DNA of 64,000 bases, from NCBI RefSeq assembly GCF_040448675.1, contig NZ_CP159289.1, forward strand, positions 3,765,001 through 3,829,000, given 5' to 3'. Positions 9,399 through 18,021 of this stretch are shown here, in pieces. Within the stretch, counting starts at the first letter, position 1, and each line of letters begins with the position of its first letter. The position numbers and the translations under genes were made by a program. The notes under the pieces were generated by a model. It saw nothing but the letters and a program-made list of their open reading frames with translations, did no database searches and had not been told where the DNA came from. This DNA comes from Dyadobacter sp. 676 (GTDB lineage: Bacteria > Bacteroidota > Bacteroidia > Cytophagales > Spirosomataceae).

Positions 9399-10904
9399 TT
9401 AACGCATAGCCAGGCGGCGGCTCCGCCATTTTGATTTACGCATGCTCTCGTCCTCATTCTGAACGCGTTTGCTTTCGGCAGAGCTGTCGCTCAAAAAGGC
9501 CGAAATCAATGCTGCCAGGCCAGCCACTTCATGATCGGTATTTGTACTTAACGAATCCGGGTGAAAATGGGTGGCTACAAAATTGGTGTCGAAGCTACCG
9601 TTCACGAATGCCTCGTGCCGCATCACGAACCGGCAGAACGGAAGTGTCGTCTGGACACCCGTAATCAGGTATTCATCGATAGCCCGGATCATTTTCCGGA
9701 TTGCCGTTTGGCGGTCTTCGCCGTAGGTAATGAGCTTCGCGATCATCGGATCGTAGTAGATCGGGATTTCCATGCCCTGTTCGAAGCCGTCGTCCACCCG
9801 CACGCCGTTACCGTCGGGTTTCACATAAGTGTGCAAGGTTCCGATGTCGGGCAAAAAATGATTCGAGGCATCTTCGGCGTAAACCCTGATTTCAATGGCA
9901 TGCCCATGGATGTTCAAATCTCCCTGCCTGATCGACAGCGGTTTTCCCTCGGCGATTTGTATCATTTCTTTTACGAGATCCACACCCGTGATCATTTCCG
10001 TTACGGGATGTTCCACCTGCAGGCGGGTATTCATTTCCAGAAAATAGAAGTTTCGGTTGGCGTCCATGATGAATTCCACAGTCCCCGCACCGTAATAGCC
10101 GCAGGAGCGTGCCACATCGACTGCGCACCGCCCCATTTCCTCGCGGATTTCCGGGGTAACAGATATCGACGGGGCCTCTTCGACCACCTTCTGATGCCGC
10201 CGCTGGATCGAGCATTCCCGCTCGAAAAGATGGATGATGTTGCCATGGTGATCGCCCAGAACCTGTATTTCGACATGTTTGGGCGAGGTAATGTATTTTT
10301 CGATAAAAACCGATCCGTCGCCGAATGCCGCCTGCGCTTCGCTTACCGCCCGGTCCATCTGCGCATCGAATTCTTCTGCGCTTTCCACTACGCGCATTCC
10401 CTTTCCGCCCCCGCCCGCGCTGGCCTTGATCAGAATCGGGTAGCCGATTTCAGCGGCTATGCGTTTGGCTTCCGCACGGTCACCGATGGCGTCCGCAGTG
10501 CCGGGCACCATCGGGATATCGTATTTTGCCGCGGCCTGTTTGGCGGCGAGCTTGCTGCCCATGATCTCGATCGATTCGGGCGATGGGCCGATGAAGATCA
10601 GTCCTGCCTTCCGCACCCTTTCGGCAAATGCCGCATTCTCGGAAAGGAATCCGTAACCCGGATGGACCGCGTCGACGTGCAGGTCTTCGCAGATTTTCAG
10701 GATTTTATCGATATTTAAATAAGATTCGGAAGAAGGCGGCGGACCGATATACACCGCTTCGTCGGCATAACGCACATGGGGCGACGTGCGGTCTGCTTCG
10801 CTGAAAACTGCCACGGTGCCAATGTTCATTTCCCGTGCGGTACGCATGATTCGCAAGGCAATTTCGCCGCGATTGGCGATGAGAATTTTTCGGATTGGGG
10901 GCAT
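9399..10904 (-). CDS. accC: acetyl-CoA carboxylase biotin carboxylase subunit
   Basis: The 501-residue ATP-grasp enzyme carboxylates the biotin of the carrier protein, using ATP and bicarbonate. It opens IRKILIANRGEIALRIMRTA, carries the glycine-rich ATP loop SAGGGGKGMRVV, then ERECSIQRRHQKVVEE and EMNTRLQVEHPVTEMITG, covering all catalytic blocks. Length exceeds E. coli AccC by ~50 residues; the last ~40 are charged and Ser/Arg-rich (KSKWRSRRLAMR). No biotin carrier gene (accB) is adjacent, so it could serve another acyl-CoA carboxylase. Confidence 0.92.
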   Translation of the reverse strand: MPPIRKILIANRGEIALRIMRTAREMNIGTVAVFSEADRTSPHVRYADEAVYIGPPPSSESYLNIDKILKICEDLHVDAVHPGYGFLSENAAFAERVRKAGLIFIGPSPESIEIMGSKLAAKQAAAKYDIPMVPGTADAIGDRAEAKRIAAEIGYPILIKASAGGGGKGMRVVESAEEFDAQMDRAVSEAQAAFGDGSVFIEKYITSPKHVEIQVLGDHHGNIIHLFERECSIQRRHQKVVEEAPSISVTPEIREEMGRCAVDVARSCGYYGAGTVEFIMDANRNFYFLEMNTRLQVEHPVTEMITGVDLVKEMIQIAEGKPLSIRQGDLNIHGHAIEIRVYAEDASNHFLPDIGTLHTYVKPDGNGVRVDDGFEQGMEIPIYYDPMIAKLITYGEDRQTAIRKMIRAIDEYLITGVQTTLPFCRFVMRHEAFVNGSFDTNFVATHFHPDSLSTNTDHEVAGLAALISAFLSDSSAESKRVQNEDESMRKSKWRSRRLAMR

Positions 10905-10999
10905 AAAAATCGGTGGTGATGTTCAGGATAACGGGCGCAGAGTAAAGGCACTGTTATCATTATTTTACTAACTTACCATAAGTTGCAATGACAACGGTC

Positions 11000-11032
11000 T
11001 TTTTTAAGTTAAATGTAAATTTTTTATTTTTG
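11000..11032 (+). promoter_or_regulatory. candidate Bacteroidota promoter for the serine palmitoyltransferase gene
   Basis: TATTTTTG at 11025-11032 matches the Bacteroidota -7 element TAnnTTTG about 50 bases before the GTG start. No convincing TTTG is seen at the expected -33 position, so this is tentative. Confidence 0.35.
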
Positions 11033-11081
11033 CATTTATCTAACATTTAAATCATCTGTTACCCACATAAAATAAGAGAGA

Positions 11082-12353
11082 GTGGACATTTTCGAGAAAT
11101 TGCGCAACAATTCAGGCCCGATCGGAAACCCGGCCAAAATGCTGAACAGCCATCATTATTTTTCGTTTCCGATGCTGGAAGGAGAGCTGGGGCCGCGCAT
11201 GAGGTTTATGGGACGGGAAGTGCTGAACTGGAGTCTCAACAACTATCTGGGTTTGGCGAATCATCCGGAGGTCCGTAAGGCGGATGCCGAAGCCGCTGCT
11301 AAATGGGGCCTGGCGTACCCTATGGGCGCAAGGATGATGTCAGGAAACTCTGTCCTGCATGAGACTTTTGAAAAGGAACTGGCGCAGTTTGTCGGTAAAA
11401 CCGATGCATTTCTCCTTAATTATGGCTACCAGGGTGTCATGTCCGCGATCGAATGTCTCTGCGACCACCGCGATGTGATTGTTTACGACGCCGAGTCGCA
11501 CGCCTGTCTTATCGACGGAATCCGCCTGCACAAAGCCAAGCTGGGGGAATACTACAAGTTCAATCACAACGACATGGTCAGCCTGGAAAAGAACCTGATC
11601 CGCGCTACCAAACTCGCCGAGGAAAAAGGCGGGGGCGTGCTGGTGATTACCGAAGGCGTTTTTGGCATGTCGGGTAAAGTCGGCGACCTGAAAGCCATTG
11701 CCGAGCTGAAAAAGAAATACAACTTCCGCCTGCTCGTCGACGACGCGCATGGTTTCGGAACCATGGGTGAAACCGGTGCGGGTGTAGGTGAATTGTTGGG
11801 CGTTCAGAAGGAAATCGATCTCTACTTCTCGACTTTCGCCAAATCGATGGCGGCTATCGGTGCATTCATCGCATCCGATGATCCCGAGATCATCATGTTC
11901 CTCAAATACAACATGCGTTCGCAAACCTACGCGAAGGCGCTTCCGATGCCTTATGTGGAAGGTTGCCGGAAACGCCTCGAGATGATCAGGCAAATGCCGG
12001 AGCTACGTACCAAGCTTTGGGAAAATGTAAAAGCGATGCAGGATGGCCTTCGCAGCCGCGGTTTCAATATCGGCGAAACCGAATCGCCCGTGACGCCGGT
12101 GTTCCTGCACAGCGAGGGCGGCGTGCCCGAAGTTACCCGGATGGTGCGCGACCTGCGCGAGAACATGGGGGTTTTCTGCTCGATCGTAGTTTACCCGGTC
12201 GTTCCGAAGGGCCAGATCATGCTGCGCATTATCCCTACCGCTGCACATACCCTTGAAGATGTGGAATACACGCTGAATGCATTTACGACGCTCGCCGAAA
12301 AACTCAAAAACAGGGTTTATCAGAGCGATGCGGTACAGGAAGTCGTGGAATAG
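11082..12353 (+). CDS. alpha-oxoamine synthase, probable serine palmitoyltransferase
   Basis: A 423-residue PLP-dependent enzyme of the alpha-oxoamine synthase family (Kbl, BioF, HemA, SPT). The PLP lysine is in FSTFAKSMAAIGAF, the cofactor-stacking region in LVDDAHGFGTMGETG, and LNWSLNNYLGLANHPEV is the substrate block. The STFAKSMA version of the lysine motif and the N-terminal extension with HYFSFPMLEG fit Bacteroidota serine palmitoyltransferases, which start sphingolipid synthesis from serine and acyl-CoA; Kbl has a different motif. The start is GTG after a purine-rich AAGAGAGA. The gene stands alone with a terminator behind it. Confidence 0.82.
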   Translation: MDIFEKLRNNSGPIGNPAKMLNSHHYFSFPMLEGELGPRMRFMGREVLNWSLNNYLGLANHPEVRKADAEAAAKWGLAYPMGARMMSGNSVLHETFEKELAQFVGKTDAFLLNYGYQGVMSAIECLCDHRDVIVYDAESHACLIDGIRLHKAKLGEYYKFNHNDMVSLEKNLIRATKLAEEKGGGVLVITEGVFGMSGKVGDLKAIAELKKKYNFRLLVDDAHGFGTMGETGAGVGELLGVQKEIDLYFSTFAKSMAAIGAFIASDDPEIIMFLKYNMRSQTYAKALPMPYVEGCRKRLEMIRQMPELRTKLWENVKAMQDGLRSRGFNIGETESPVTPVFLHSEGGVPEVTRMVRDLRENMGVFCSIVVYPVVPKGQIMLRIIPTAAHTLEDVEYTLNAFTTLAEKLKNRVYQSDAVQEVVE

Positions 12354-12379
12354 TTATAAAACCGCGTTTCCCGCATATG

Positions 12380-12410
12380 GAGGGCTTTTTTTTAAAAGGC
12401 CCTCTTTTTT
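12380..12410 (+). terminator. terminator after the serine palmitoyltransferase gene
   Basis: GAGGGC (12380-12385) pairs with GCCCTC (12399-12404). An A/T extension lies inside the stem and a T run follows at 12405-12411. Confidence 0.8.
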
Positions 12411-12520
12411 TATTTCCTTTTTGATAATAAATGTGAAGTATGTAACTGTCTGTTTTTGAGTAAGTTATTTGTTGTAAAGTATTTAATTGGATTTTAGAAG
12501 TGTTTTTTTTTGTTTTTTGG

Positions 12521-12551
12521 GTTGCTAAAATGGTTTTAATTACTAAATTTC
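12521..12551 (+). promoter_or_regulatory. candidate promoter of the histone-like gene
   Basis: TAAATTTC (12544-12551) is one mismatch from the TAnnTTTG -7 element. GTTG (12521-12524) lies 19 bases upstream, where a TTTG -33 element is expected. The surrounding 200 bases are very AT-rich with no ORF. Confidence 0.3.
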
Positions 12552-12612
12552 GGTCAAAACATGCGTTTTTAGCGTGTGAGAGGCATTTTTTAAACTAAAA
12601 AACAAAGAAAAC

Positions 12613-12792
12613 ATGGCAAGATTCGATGAAGTAAAAGAACTGGTTCTTTCACTGGAAGGCGATTTCGATAAGTTCTATAACAAAGGCAACCAGGCTGCCG
12701 GAACACGCGTTCGCAAAGGTATGCAGGACCTTAAAACGTTGGCTCAGGAGATTCGCGCGGAGGTTCAGAACAAAAAGAACGCGGGCGAGTAA
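12613..12792 (+). CDS. small histone H1-like protein
   Basis: A 59-residue basic protein starting MARFDEVKELVLSLEGDFDKFY and continuing with NKGNQAAGTRVRKGMQDLK. I recognise it as the short histone H1/Hc1-like family that is near-universal in Cytophagales and relatives and believed to bind nucleoid DNA. It has an ATG start, an upstream purine-rich AAAGAAAAC and its own AT-rich promoter region. A strong terminator follows. Its small size makes it easy to miss. Confidence 0.88.
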   Translation: MARFDEVKELVLSLEGDFDKFYNKGNQAAGTRVRKGMQDLKTLAQEIRAEVQNKKNAGE

Positions 12793-12818
12793 TCACAAAG
12801 CACACGGAAGATTTTCGA

Positions 12819-12847
12819 GCCCCGGTGGGATTCCCGCCGGGGCTTTT
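12819..12847. terminator. bidirectional terminator between the histone-like gene and maoC
   Basis: AGCCCCGG (12819-12826) pairs with CCGGGGCT (12838-12845), with further inner pairing GGGA/TCCC. TTTTCCTTTC follows on the plus strand. It sits between convergent genes. Confidence 0.8.
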
Positions 12848-12853
12848 CCTTTC

Positions 12854-13267
12854 TCAGAATTTTTCTTCGTTGACCATCGTCGCGATACCGCGCACGGCGA
12901 TCTTTTTGGTCGTAGCGTCGTAAATTTCGGTGGAGATTTCGGCGATGTGCTTGGCGGGGTTAATGGAGACGATCCTGAAAACGGCCCGGTACTCCGTATC
13001 CACGAACATCGGACGGAGGAATTCGACGGTTTGTTTGAGATAAATCGACCCAAAGCCGGGAAATTGCGTGCCGAGCACCTTCGTAAACACGGTGATCCCC
13101 AGCATACCGTGAATGATCGGTTTCTTGAATTGCGTGGTAGCAGCATAACCGGCATCGAGGTGCACAGGATTGTTGTCGCCGGTCAGGTCTGCGAATGCCT
13201 GGACCTGTTCTTGTGTAAACTTGAAAAGATGGTCGAATGTGGCATCGACAACGGGTTCTATTTGCAT
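12854..13267 (-). CDS. MaoC family (R)-specific enoyl-CoA hydratase-like protein
   Basis: A 137-residue hot-dog-fold protein. The MaoC/R-hydratase signature is complete: TGDNNPVHLDAGYAATTQFKKPIIHGM, with the catalytic Asp and His in DNNPVH. Such enzymes hydrate trans-2-enoyl-CoA to (R)-3-hydroxyacyl-CoA, or act as dehydratases in fatty-acid-type pathways. No polyhydroxyalkanoate or fatty-acid gene is adjacent, so the exact substrate is open. Confidence 0.88.
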   Translation of the reverse strand: MQIEPVVDATFDHLFKFTQEQVQAFADLTGDNNPVHLDAGYAATTQFKKPIIHGMLGITVFTKVLGTQFPGFGSIYLKQTVEFLRPMFVDTEYRAVFRIVSINPAKHIAEISTEIYDATTKKIAVRGIATMVNEEKF

Positions 13268-13350
13268 AGTATTCTTTTTCTAAAATGAATTTCAAAAATA
13301 CGGGCAATGCGGCGTTTTCCGCAACTATTTTAAGTGGACCGCCAAAACGC

Positions 13351-13380
13351 AAGAAGCCGCCTGGCGGGAGGCGGCTTCTT
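13351..13380. terminator. hairpin terminator after raiA
   Basis: Perfect 11-bp stem AAGAAGCCGCC (13351-13361) with GGCGGCTTCTT (13370-13380) and an 8-base loop. It lies 20 bases past the raiA stop. The T-run on the minus strand is short (GCGTTTTGG). Confidence 0.7.
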
Positions 13381-13400
13381 GTTTCGAATGGATAAATGGG

Positions 13401-13778
13401 TTATTCTTCCACGTCTTCGGCCAGCATGACTACCTCGTTGTCTTCGGGGAGTCCGCTGCGGCTTTTAGGACTTTTCGAGTTGTTACGTTTATTTTTGAAC
13501 TTTTTTACCTGCATTTTCAGGGTATCTATTGCTAGGTCGGTTGCTTCTTCAAATGTAGACCCCTGCTCCTTTACGAACACTGTTCCGCCGGGTACATAGA
13601 GCTTGACTTCCAGGAGCTTGGTATGCAACTTGGTGTTTTCATTTTTGGCGAGCTTAAGGAATACCTCTCCACTGGTGATCCGGTCGTAGAACGTATCCAG
13701 TTTGTCCAATTTTTGCTGAATGAAATTCAACAATTTGGGATCGGCATCAAAGTGAATTGCTTGCATCTGCAGTCTCAT
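13401..13778 (-). CDS. raiA: ribosome hibernation-promoting factor, HPF/YfiA (RaiA) family
   Basis: A small protein expected to bind the 30S decoding centre and help ribosomes hibernate in stationary phase. ATG 13778 gives 125 residues: MRLQMQAIHFDADPKLLNFI, then EVKLYVPGGTVFVKEQGSTFEEATDLAIDTL, the S30AE domain. A basic (KKFKNKRNNSKSPKS) and then acidic tail follows. It is the short type, lacking the dimerisation domain of long HPF. Confidence 0.92.
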   Translation of the reverse strand: MRLQMQAIHFDADPKLLNFIQQKLDKLDTFYDRITSGEVFLKLAKNENTKLHTKLLEVKLYVPGGTVFVKEQGSTFEEATDLAIDTLKMQVKKFKNKRNNSKSPKSRSGLPEDNEVVMLAEDVEE

Positions 13779-14000
13779 AAGCACACATCATTTAATAGTA
13801 AAACAATATTTCCAACCGCCCTTGCGATATTTAAACCGGAGTTTTACTCATCTTCGGATAGTTATAAAAAATACATGCTATCCGGGCTGATCTCCTGGCT
13901 AAACCGGCCTTAACGGTAGATTAAATAAAGGGAAATATTAAGTTAATGTCAAGCAATAACACGGGTTTTTAAGGTACATTTATTTCGGCAGTTCCGCCTG

Positions 14001-14303
14001 CTACGCTTCCTCTAAAAGTGTCCTGAAAGATACATACTGACCGTTGAAAAGCTCGTGATGACGCTCCTGCAACAGGGGCTGGAAGTGGGTCTGGTAAGCC
14101 AGAAAATCTTCCATTGTCCTGAATGTAAACTGGGTAGTATAGGTAGAGCCCTCGTTTTCGATCTCCGTAAGAAGCCGTAGCAGCTTGCATTCCAGCGGCA
14201 GTTCGGTCGAGAGTATTTCCGGGATATACACCGATTTCATATAATGCAGCCAATCTTTTTCGGCCTGATAGCTGATGTTGACTGTAATGTTATAGACAAT
14301 CAT
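14001..14303 (-). CDS. DUF4286 family protein
   Basis: A 100-residue cytoplasmic protein opening MIVYNITVNISYQAEKDWLH and containing KSVYIPEILSTE, which I recognise as the Bacteroidota DUF4286 family of small ferredoxin-like/ABM-type proteins. No catalytic residues can be named and function is unknown. The region from 13779 to 14000, between it and raiA, holds no gene. Confidence 0.8.
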   Translation of the reverse strand: MIVYNITVNISYQAEKDWLHYMKSVYIPEILSTELPLECKLLRLLTEIENEGSTYTTQFTFRTMEDFLAYQTHFQPLLQERHHELFNGQYVSFRTLLEEA

Positions 14304-14372
14304 TTTATAAAAATTTATTGTTTGCGAGTTACATTTGCAGGCATATACTTATTCACCGTAACCAGTATAATC

Positions 14373-14792
14373 ATGAATATTCTTCTGCACGCCCATTCGG
14401 GCCTCCGCTATGTGGTGTTAGGACTTTTAATCGCGGCTGTTTTTGCTGCATATTCCAACTGGCAGAAAGGAAGCCGGGACGACAGCAAACTATATCTTTT
14501 TACCCTTATTGCCACCCACACACAGCTGCTGATCGGGCTGGTGTTGTATTTCATGAGCCCCAAAGTTAACTTCGATCTGATCAGCGAGAAAGTATTTCGT
14601 TTCTATTCGATCGAGCATGTATTTATGATGCTGATCGCCATCGTGCTCATTACGGTGGGAAGGGTACGGTCAAAGAAGCTTGGCGGCGCCGATAAGCACC
14701 GCACGATTCTGTATTTCTACACGCTGGCATTGATTATCATTCTGGTAGCTATTCCCTGGCCGTTCCGGAACCTGGGGTCGGGGTGGTTTTAA
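14373..14792 (+). CDS. cytochrome b561-like small membrane protein
   Basis: A 139-residue inner-membrane protein with four hydrophobic helices (about residues 10-30, 45-65, 80-105 and 115-135). Histidines suited to heme b ligation occur in the first (LLHAHSGLRY), second (LIATHTQLLIG) and third (RFYSIEHVFMM) helices. The start at ATG 14373 is chosen because MNILLHAHSGLRYVVLG matches Bacteroidota homologues annotated as cytochrome b. The longer upstream frame overlaps the divergent gene. Heme binding is inferred. Confidence 0.72.
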   Translation: MNILLHAHSGLRYVVLGLLIAAVFAAYSNWQKGSRDDSKLYLFTLIATHTQLLIGLVLYFMSPKVNFDLISEKVFRFYSIEHVFMMLIAIVLITVGRVRSKKLGGADKHRTILYFYTLALIIILVAIPWPFRNLGSGWF

Positions 14793-14801
14793 GAAGACTT
14801 T

Positions 14802-14850
14802 GGCTTTCGGCAGTCGGCTTTTTTAGTTTGATAGCCGACTGCCGAAAGCC
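14802..14850. repeat. 18-bp perfect inverted repeat / bidirectional terminator
   Basis: GGCTTTCGGCAGTCGGCT (14802-14819) is perfectly complementary to 14833-14850. T-rich TTTTTAGTTTGAT forms the loop, and a further copy of the GACTGCCGAA unit follows at 14851-14860. It lies between the convergent b561-like gene and cysM, where it could terminate both. Its length and internal unit repetition resemble an intergenic repeat element. Confidence 0.75.
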
Positions 14851-14863
14851 GACTGCCGAAGTC

Positions 14864-15736
14864 TTACCCAAACAGATCGCTCGACAGGTACCTGTCGCCG
14901 CGATCGCAGATGATGAACACGATAACGCCTTCCTTCAATTCTTTCGCCAGTTGAATGGCTGCCCACGCGGCGCCTCCGCTGCTCATTCCCGCAAAGACGG
15001 CTTCTTCGTTCGCCAGCCGCCTGGTAGTAAGGGTGGCGTTCTCCTGCGACACTTCGATCACGCGGTCGACACGTTCTCTTTCGAATATTTTGGGAAGATA
15101 TTCCTCCGGCCATTTGCGGATGCCGGGAATGCTCGATCCGTCGTTCGGCTGGCAGCCGACGATCTGAATGCCGTTGTTTTGCTCCTTTAAATAGCGCGAA
15201 ACGCCCATAATAGTGCCGGTCGTCCCCATCGATGACACAAAATGCGTGATTTGCCGGTTGGTATCGCCGTAAATTTCCGGGCCGGTCGTGCGGTAATGAG
15301 CTTTCCAGTTGTCGGGATTGGCAAACTGGTTAAGCATGAAATACCCGCCCGAAGCCGCCTTTTCTTCGGCCAGGTCGCGGGCGCTTTCCATCGTTTCGGT
15401 CAGTACGACCTTGGCGCCAAACGCCTCCATCGTGAGCACGCGCTCGCGGGTGGAGCTCTGCGGCATGAGCAGCTCGATTTCCAGGTCGAAAAGCCGGGCG
15501 ATCATTGCCAACGCGATACCCGTATTGCCGCTCGTCGCCTCCACGAGTTTCGTTCCGGGTTTTACCTCGCCGCGTTCGAGCGCGCCTTTGATCATACTGT
15601 AAGCGGCGCGGTCCTTCACGCTACCGCCGGGATTGTTGCCTTCCAGCTTACCGAAAATCCGTACGTCGGGATTGGGGTTGATTTTCTTTAATTCGACCAG
15701 GGGGGTGTTGCCTACCAGATCCAGTAATGATGACAT
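14864..15736 (-). CDS. cysM: cysteine synthase B
   Basis: A 290-residue PLP enzyme making cysteine from O-acetylserine and sulfide or thiosulfate. The PLP lysine is in GGSVKDRAAYSMI, the substrate loop is EATSGNTGIALAM and the phosphate cradle is SSMGTTGTIMG. The block QPNDGSSIPGIRKWPEEYLP separates CysM from CysK. The gene is monocistronic. No riboswitch was recognised in the 190 bases upstream. Confidence 0.94.
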   Translation of the reverse strand: MSSLLDLVGNTPLVELKKINPNPDVRIFGKLEGNNPGGSVKDRAAYSMIKGALERGEVKPGTKLVEATSGNTGIALAMIARLFDLEIELLMPQSSTRERVLTMEAFGAKVVLTETMESARDLAEEKAASGGYFMLNQFANPDNWKAHYRTTGPEIYGDTNRQITHFVSSMGTTGTIMGVSRYLKEQNNGIQIVGCQPNDGSSIPGIRKWPEEYLPKIFERERVDRVIEVSQENATLTTRRLANEEAVFAGMSSGGAAWAAIQLAKELKEGVIVFIICDRGDRYLSSDLFG

Positions 15737-15927
15737 GGTGTTGTATTCGAATGTTGTGATTCTAAAAGGTACGTATATGCGGCTACCGGGGCGGCCCGCT
15801 TTTTAAACATAAATCAACAACATCGCAAAAGCCGAAAGAATGCCCGCAGGCGGGAAAATGTAGGTGACTCGACAGTTAAAAGCATATTTACCCTATTAAA
15901 TTAATGGGATGCAATATACCACATTAT

Positions 15928-17136
15928 TTATGGGGTAGTGGTAAAAAAATCCAGGGTCCCGAGCAGGAAAAAGGGAATTGTGCTGCTGTGGGTTCCTTGT
16001 GGAATGGTCGTAAACTTCACATTCGTTGCACCCAGGGCCTGCATGGCGTTATAAGCATTCACGGAATTGAAATAGAAAACCAGCGGGTCGGCATCGCCAT
16101 GGTAAAGGTGCGTCGGTGTTTTTGGTTTGAATTTATATACATCGTTGTCGGCAATGGCGTCGATGAAATCTTTGTCGGAGCCATCGTTCAATGCCTTTTT
16201 GAAGGAATCGTTGAGGATGTTGCTGAAACTCCGGTTGATATTTACATTAATGCCGTTCTGCGCGATTTGCGATGCATATGGATCGGGGAAATAATAGCTG
16301 GCCGGTTTGTTCAGTTTGTAAATTCTGTCGTAACTGAGCAAAACCCATAAATACAGAGAGTTATAAGTACCTTGTGTGGGAGAATTGACGATGTATTTCA
16401 TGAACGCGGTCTTGTCGTAAGCGCCGGCGCCGCAGCTGGACGCACGCAGATTGAATTCCGACGAGGCCTCTTCTTCTATTTTCCGTTGCAGCGCCATCGT
16501 CGCGAAACCGCCTTCGGAATAGCCCGCTACGTACAGTTTTCCATCCCATTTAACCTCGGTCTGGCCATTTAGAAATTCCTTCGCCGCCCGCAGCATATCC
16601 AGCGACGCCGATGCCAGGCTTGCGCGGTGCTCGTACGGGTGCGGAAGGTCTTTCGACGCCCCGTAGCCGATATAATCCGGATACGCGATAATGTAACCCA
16701 TCGACCCGAAAATGGCTCCGAACGAGGCGGCTTCGGAGTCGTCCTGAAAGTAGGAGGGTGCTTCTCCATCGGTGCGGATGGTGCCATGCTGCACGCTGAT
16801 CATTGAAACGGGCCCGGTTACAGCGGGTAATATCAATGCCCCCGAAGCGGTAATCTCCGTACCGTCGGTGTTTGTTGTTTTATAAGTGATCCTGAAAACC
16901 CTGATGCCATTCCTGACGTAGCCGTTCACGATTCCAGCGCCCAGGGAAGTTGCCTTTTCCAGCACCTCTTCCTTTGTCATCGATTTGACCGGGGTACTTT
17001 CCTTTAAATAAACATTCTGCTGTGTAGGCGGTACGAGCTTGGTATCGTCCTCACTGCATGAACTGAGGATAAGAAGGCTCCATACGAGCAGGTAGGAAAG
17101 TTTGCGCAGGAGAGCCAGGGAGGTAGATTTTCGCAT
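15928..17136 (-). CDS. secreted alpha/beta hydrolase lipoprotein (lipase-like)
   Basis: A 402-residue predicted lipoprotein. The signal peptide ends in lipobox LLILSSC, with Cys27 followed by SEDD. The core is a secretory-lipase-like alpha/beta hydrolase: ISVQHGTIRT oxyanion region, PDYIGYGASKDLPHPY, nucleophile GYSEGG, acid HGDADPLV and His in QGTHSSTIPFF. It probably hydrolyses esters at the cell surface. It is transcribed alone; the other hydrolase upstream is separated by a hairpin. Confidence 0.82.
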   Translation of the reverse strand: MRKSTSLALLRKLSYLLVWSLLILSSCSEDDTKLVPPTQQNVYLKESTPVKSMTKEEVLEKATSLGAGIVNGYVRNGIRVFRITYKTTNTDGTEITASGALILPAVTGPVSMISVQHGTIRTDGEAPSYFQDDSEAASFGAIFGSMGYIIAYPDYIGYGASKDLPHPYEHRASLASASLDMLRAAKEFLNGQTEVKWDGKLYVAGYSEGGFATMALQRKIEEEASSEFNLRASSCGAGAYDKTAFMKYIVNSPTQGTYNSLYLWVLLSYDRIYKLNKPASYYFPDPYASQIAQNGINVNINRSFSNILNDSFKKALNDGSDKDFIDAIADNDVYKFKPKTPTHLYHGDADPLVFYFNSVNAYNAMQALGATNVKFTTIPQGTHSSTIPFFLLGTLDFFTTTP

Positions 17137-17147
17137 AACTAAAAGAT

Positions 17148-17192
17148 AAACAGGCCATCAGTACATTACTAGTAACGCATAATGGCCTGTTT
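17148..17192 (-). terminator. hairpin after the cytoplasmic alpha/beta hydrolase gene
   Basis: AAACAGGCCAT (17148-17158) pairs with ATGGCCTGTTT (17182-17192). It is followed on the minus strand by ATCTTTTAG, 30 bases downstream of the 17222 stop and just before the lipase-like gene. Confidence 0.65.
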
Positions 17193-17221
17193 TTGATGAT
17201 GGTTTCCGCTTTTTCTTGATA

Positions 17222-17953
17222 TTAAATTTTACTCATATACCAGTTGATCATCCGGGCGGTGGCATCCGGACGTTCCACCATGCCCATATGACCGGCTTCG
17301 GCGAAAATCAGCGGATAGCTCTTGCCGGGATATTCGGCGAGTTCGATCACGCTTTCGAAGGGAATGAGCTTGTCCTGCATCCCTATGATGAAAAGCACCG
17401 GGAACGGCATGCCGGCGAGCATGGCAGTGCGGTCGGGACGGTTGCGCATAGCGTTAATACCCGCAATGAGCGCATCGGCGGGCAGTTTGCCAAAATATGC
17501 AATGTGCTCCTTTATGCGTTCGGGATGAAGTTCCTTGTAACGGTCGCCAAAGAGGTTGGGTGCGGTGTTTTTTATAAACGACTCGGTACCGTAGGTCCGC
17601 AGCAGATCGATCATCTGGTCGCGCTGGTGTTTTTTGGCATCGTCGTCGGCAAAAGCGGTAGAGTGGAAAAGTCCGAAGCCTTCGAGCATATCCATGTATT
17701 TTTCGGCGAATGCCAGGGAAATATAGCCGCCCATCGAGTGGCCGATCAGGACGCATTTCTGGATGTTGGCGTTGGTCAGGAAACGATAGAGCTCGTCGGC
17801 ATATTCTTCCACCGACTGGCAGGAAGTAAGGAGTGAAATATTAGGCCTCACAACGGTGTAAGAGTCATTGATCGCAGCGTCGAGGCTGTCCCAAATCGTG
17901 TCATCTATGCCATGACCATGTAGTAAAACCAAAGTTTTCCGGTGTAGATTCAT
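17222..17953 (-). CDS. alpha/beta hydrolase
   Basis: A 243-residue soluble alpha/beta hydrolase without a signal peptide. Marks are LLHGHGIDDTIWD (oxyanion turn), LIGHSMGGYISLAFAE (nucleophile Ser), an acid in LFIIGMQDKLIP and the His in AEAGHMGMVERPD. This resembles the 3-oxoadipate enol-lactonase/BioH-like broad group. Substrate unknown. It lies downstream of the acyl-CoA ligase in the same direction with a ~70-base gap, so they may be co-transcribed. Confidence 0.85.
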   Translation of the reverse strand: MNLHRKTLVLLHGHGIDDTIWDSLDAAINDSYTVVRPNISLLTSCQSVEEYADELYRFLTNANIQKCVLIGHSMGGYISLAFAEKYMDMLEGFGLFHSTAFADDDAKKHQRDQMIDLLRTYGTESFIKNTAPNLFGDRYKELHPERIKEHIAYFGKLPADALIAGINAMRNRPDRTAMLAGMPFPVLFIIGMQDKLIPFESVIELAEYPGKSYPLIFAEAGHMGMVERPDATARMINWYMSKI

Positions 17954-18021
17954 AATATATTCGCATTCAAGGTTGAGACTTGTTTGCCTAAATATACTAA
18001 ACCTTCCACCGTTTTCAGGCC

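Noticed and set aside
9561..10718. 385-codon plus-strand open frame
   Set aside because: Antisense to accC, which is unmistakable; the translation shows no domain and is rich in His/Arg/Phe.
15737..15927. Riboswitch upstream of cysM
   Set aside because: No conserved SAM or other riboswitch core could be recognised in this 190-base stretch.
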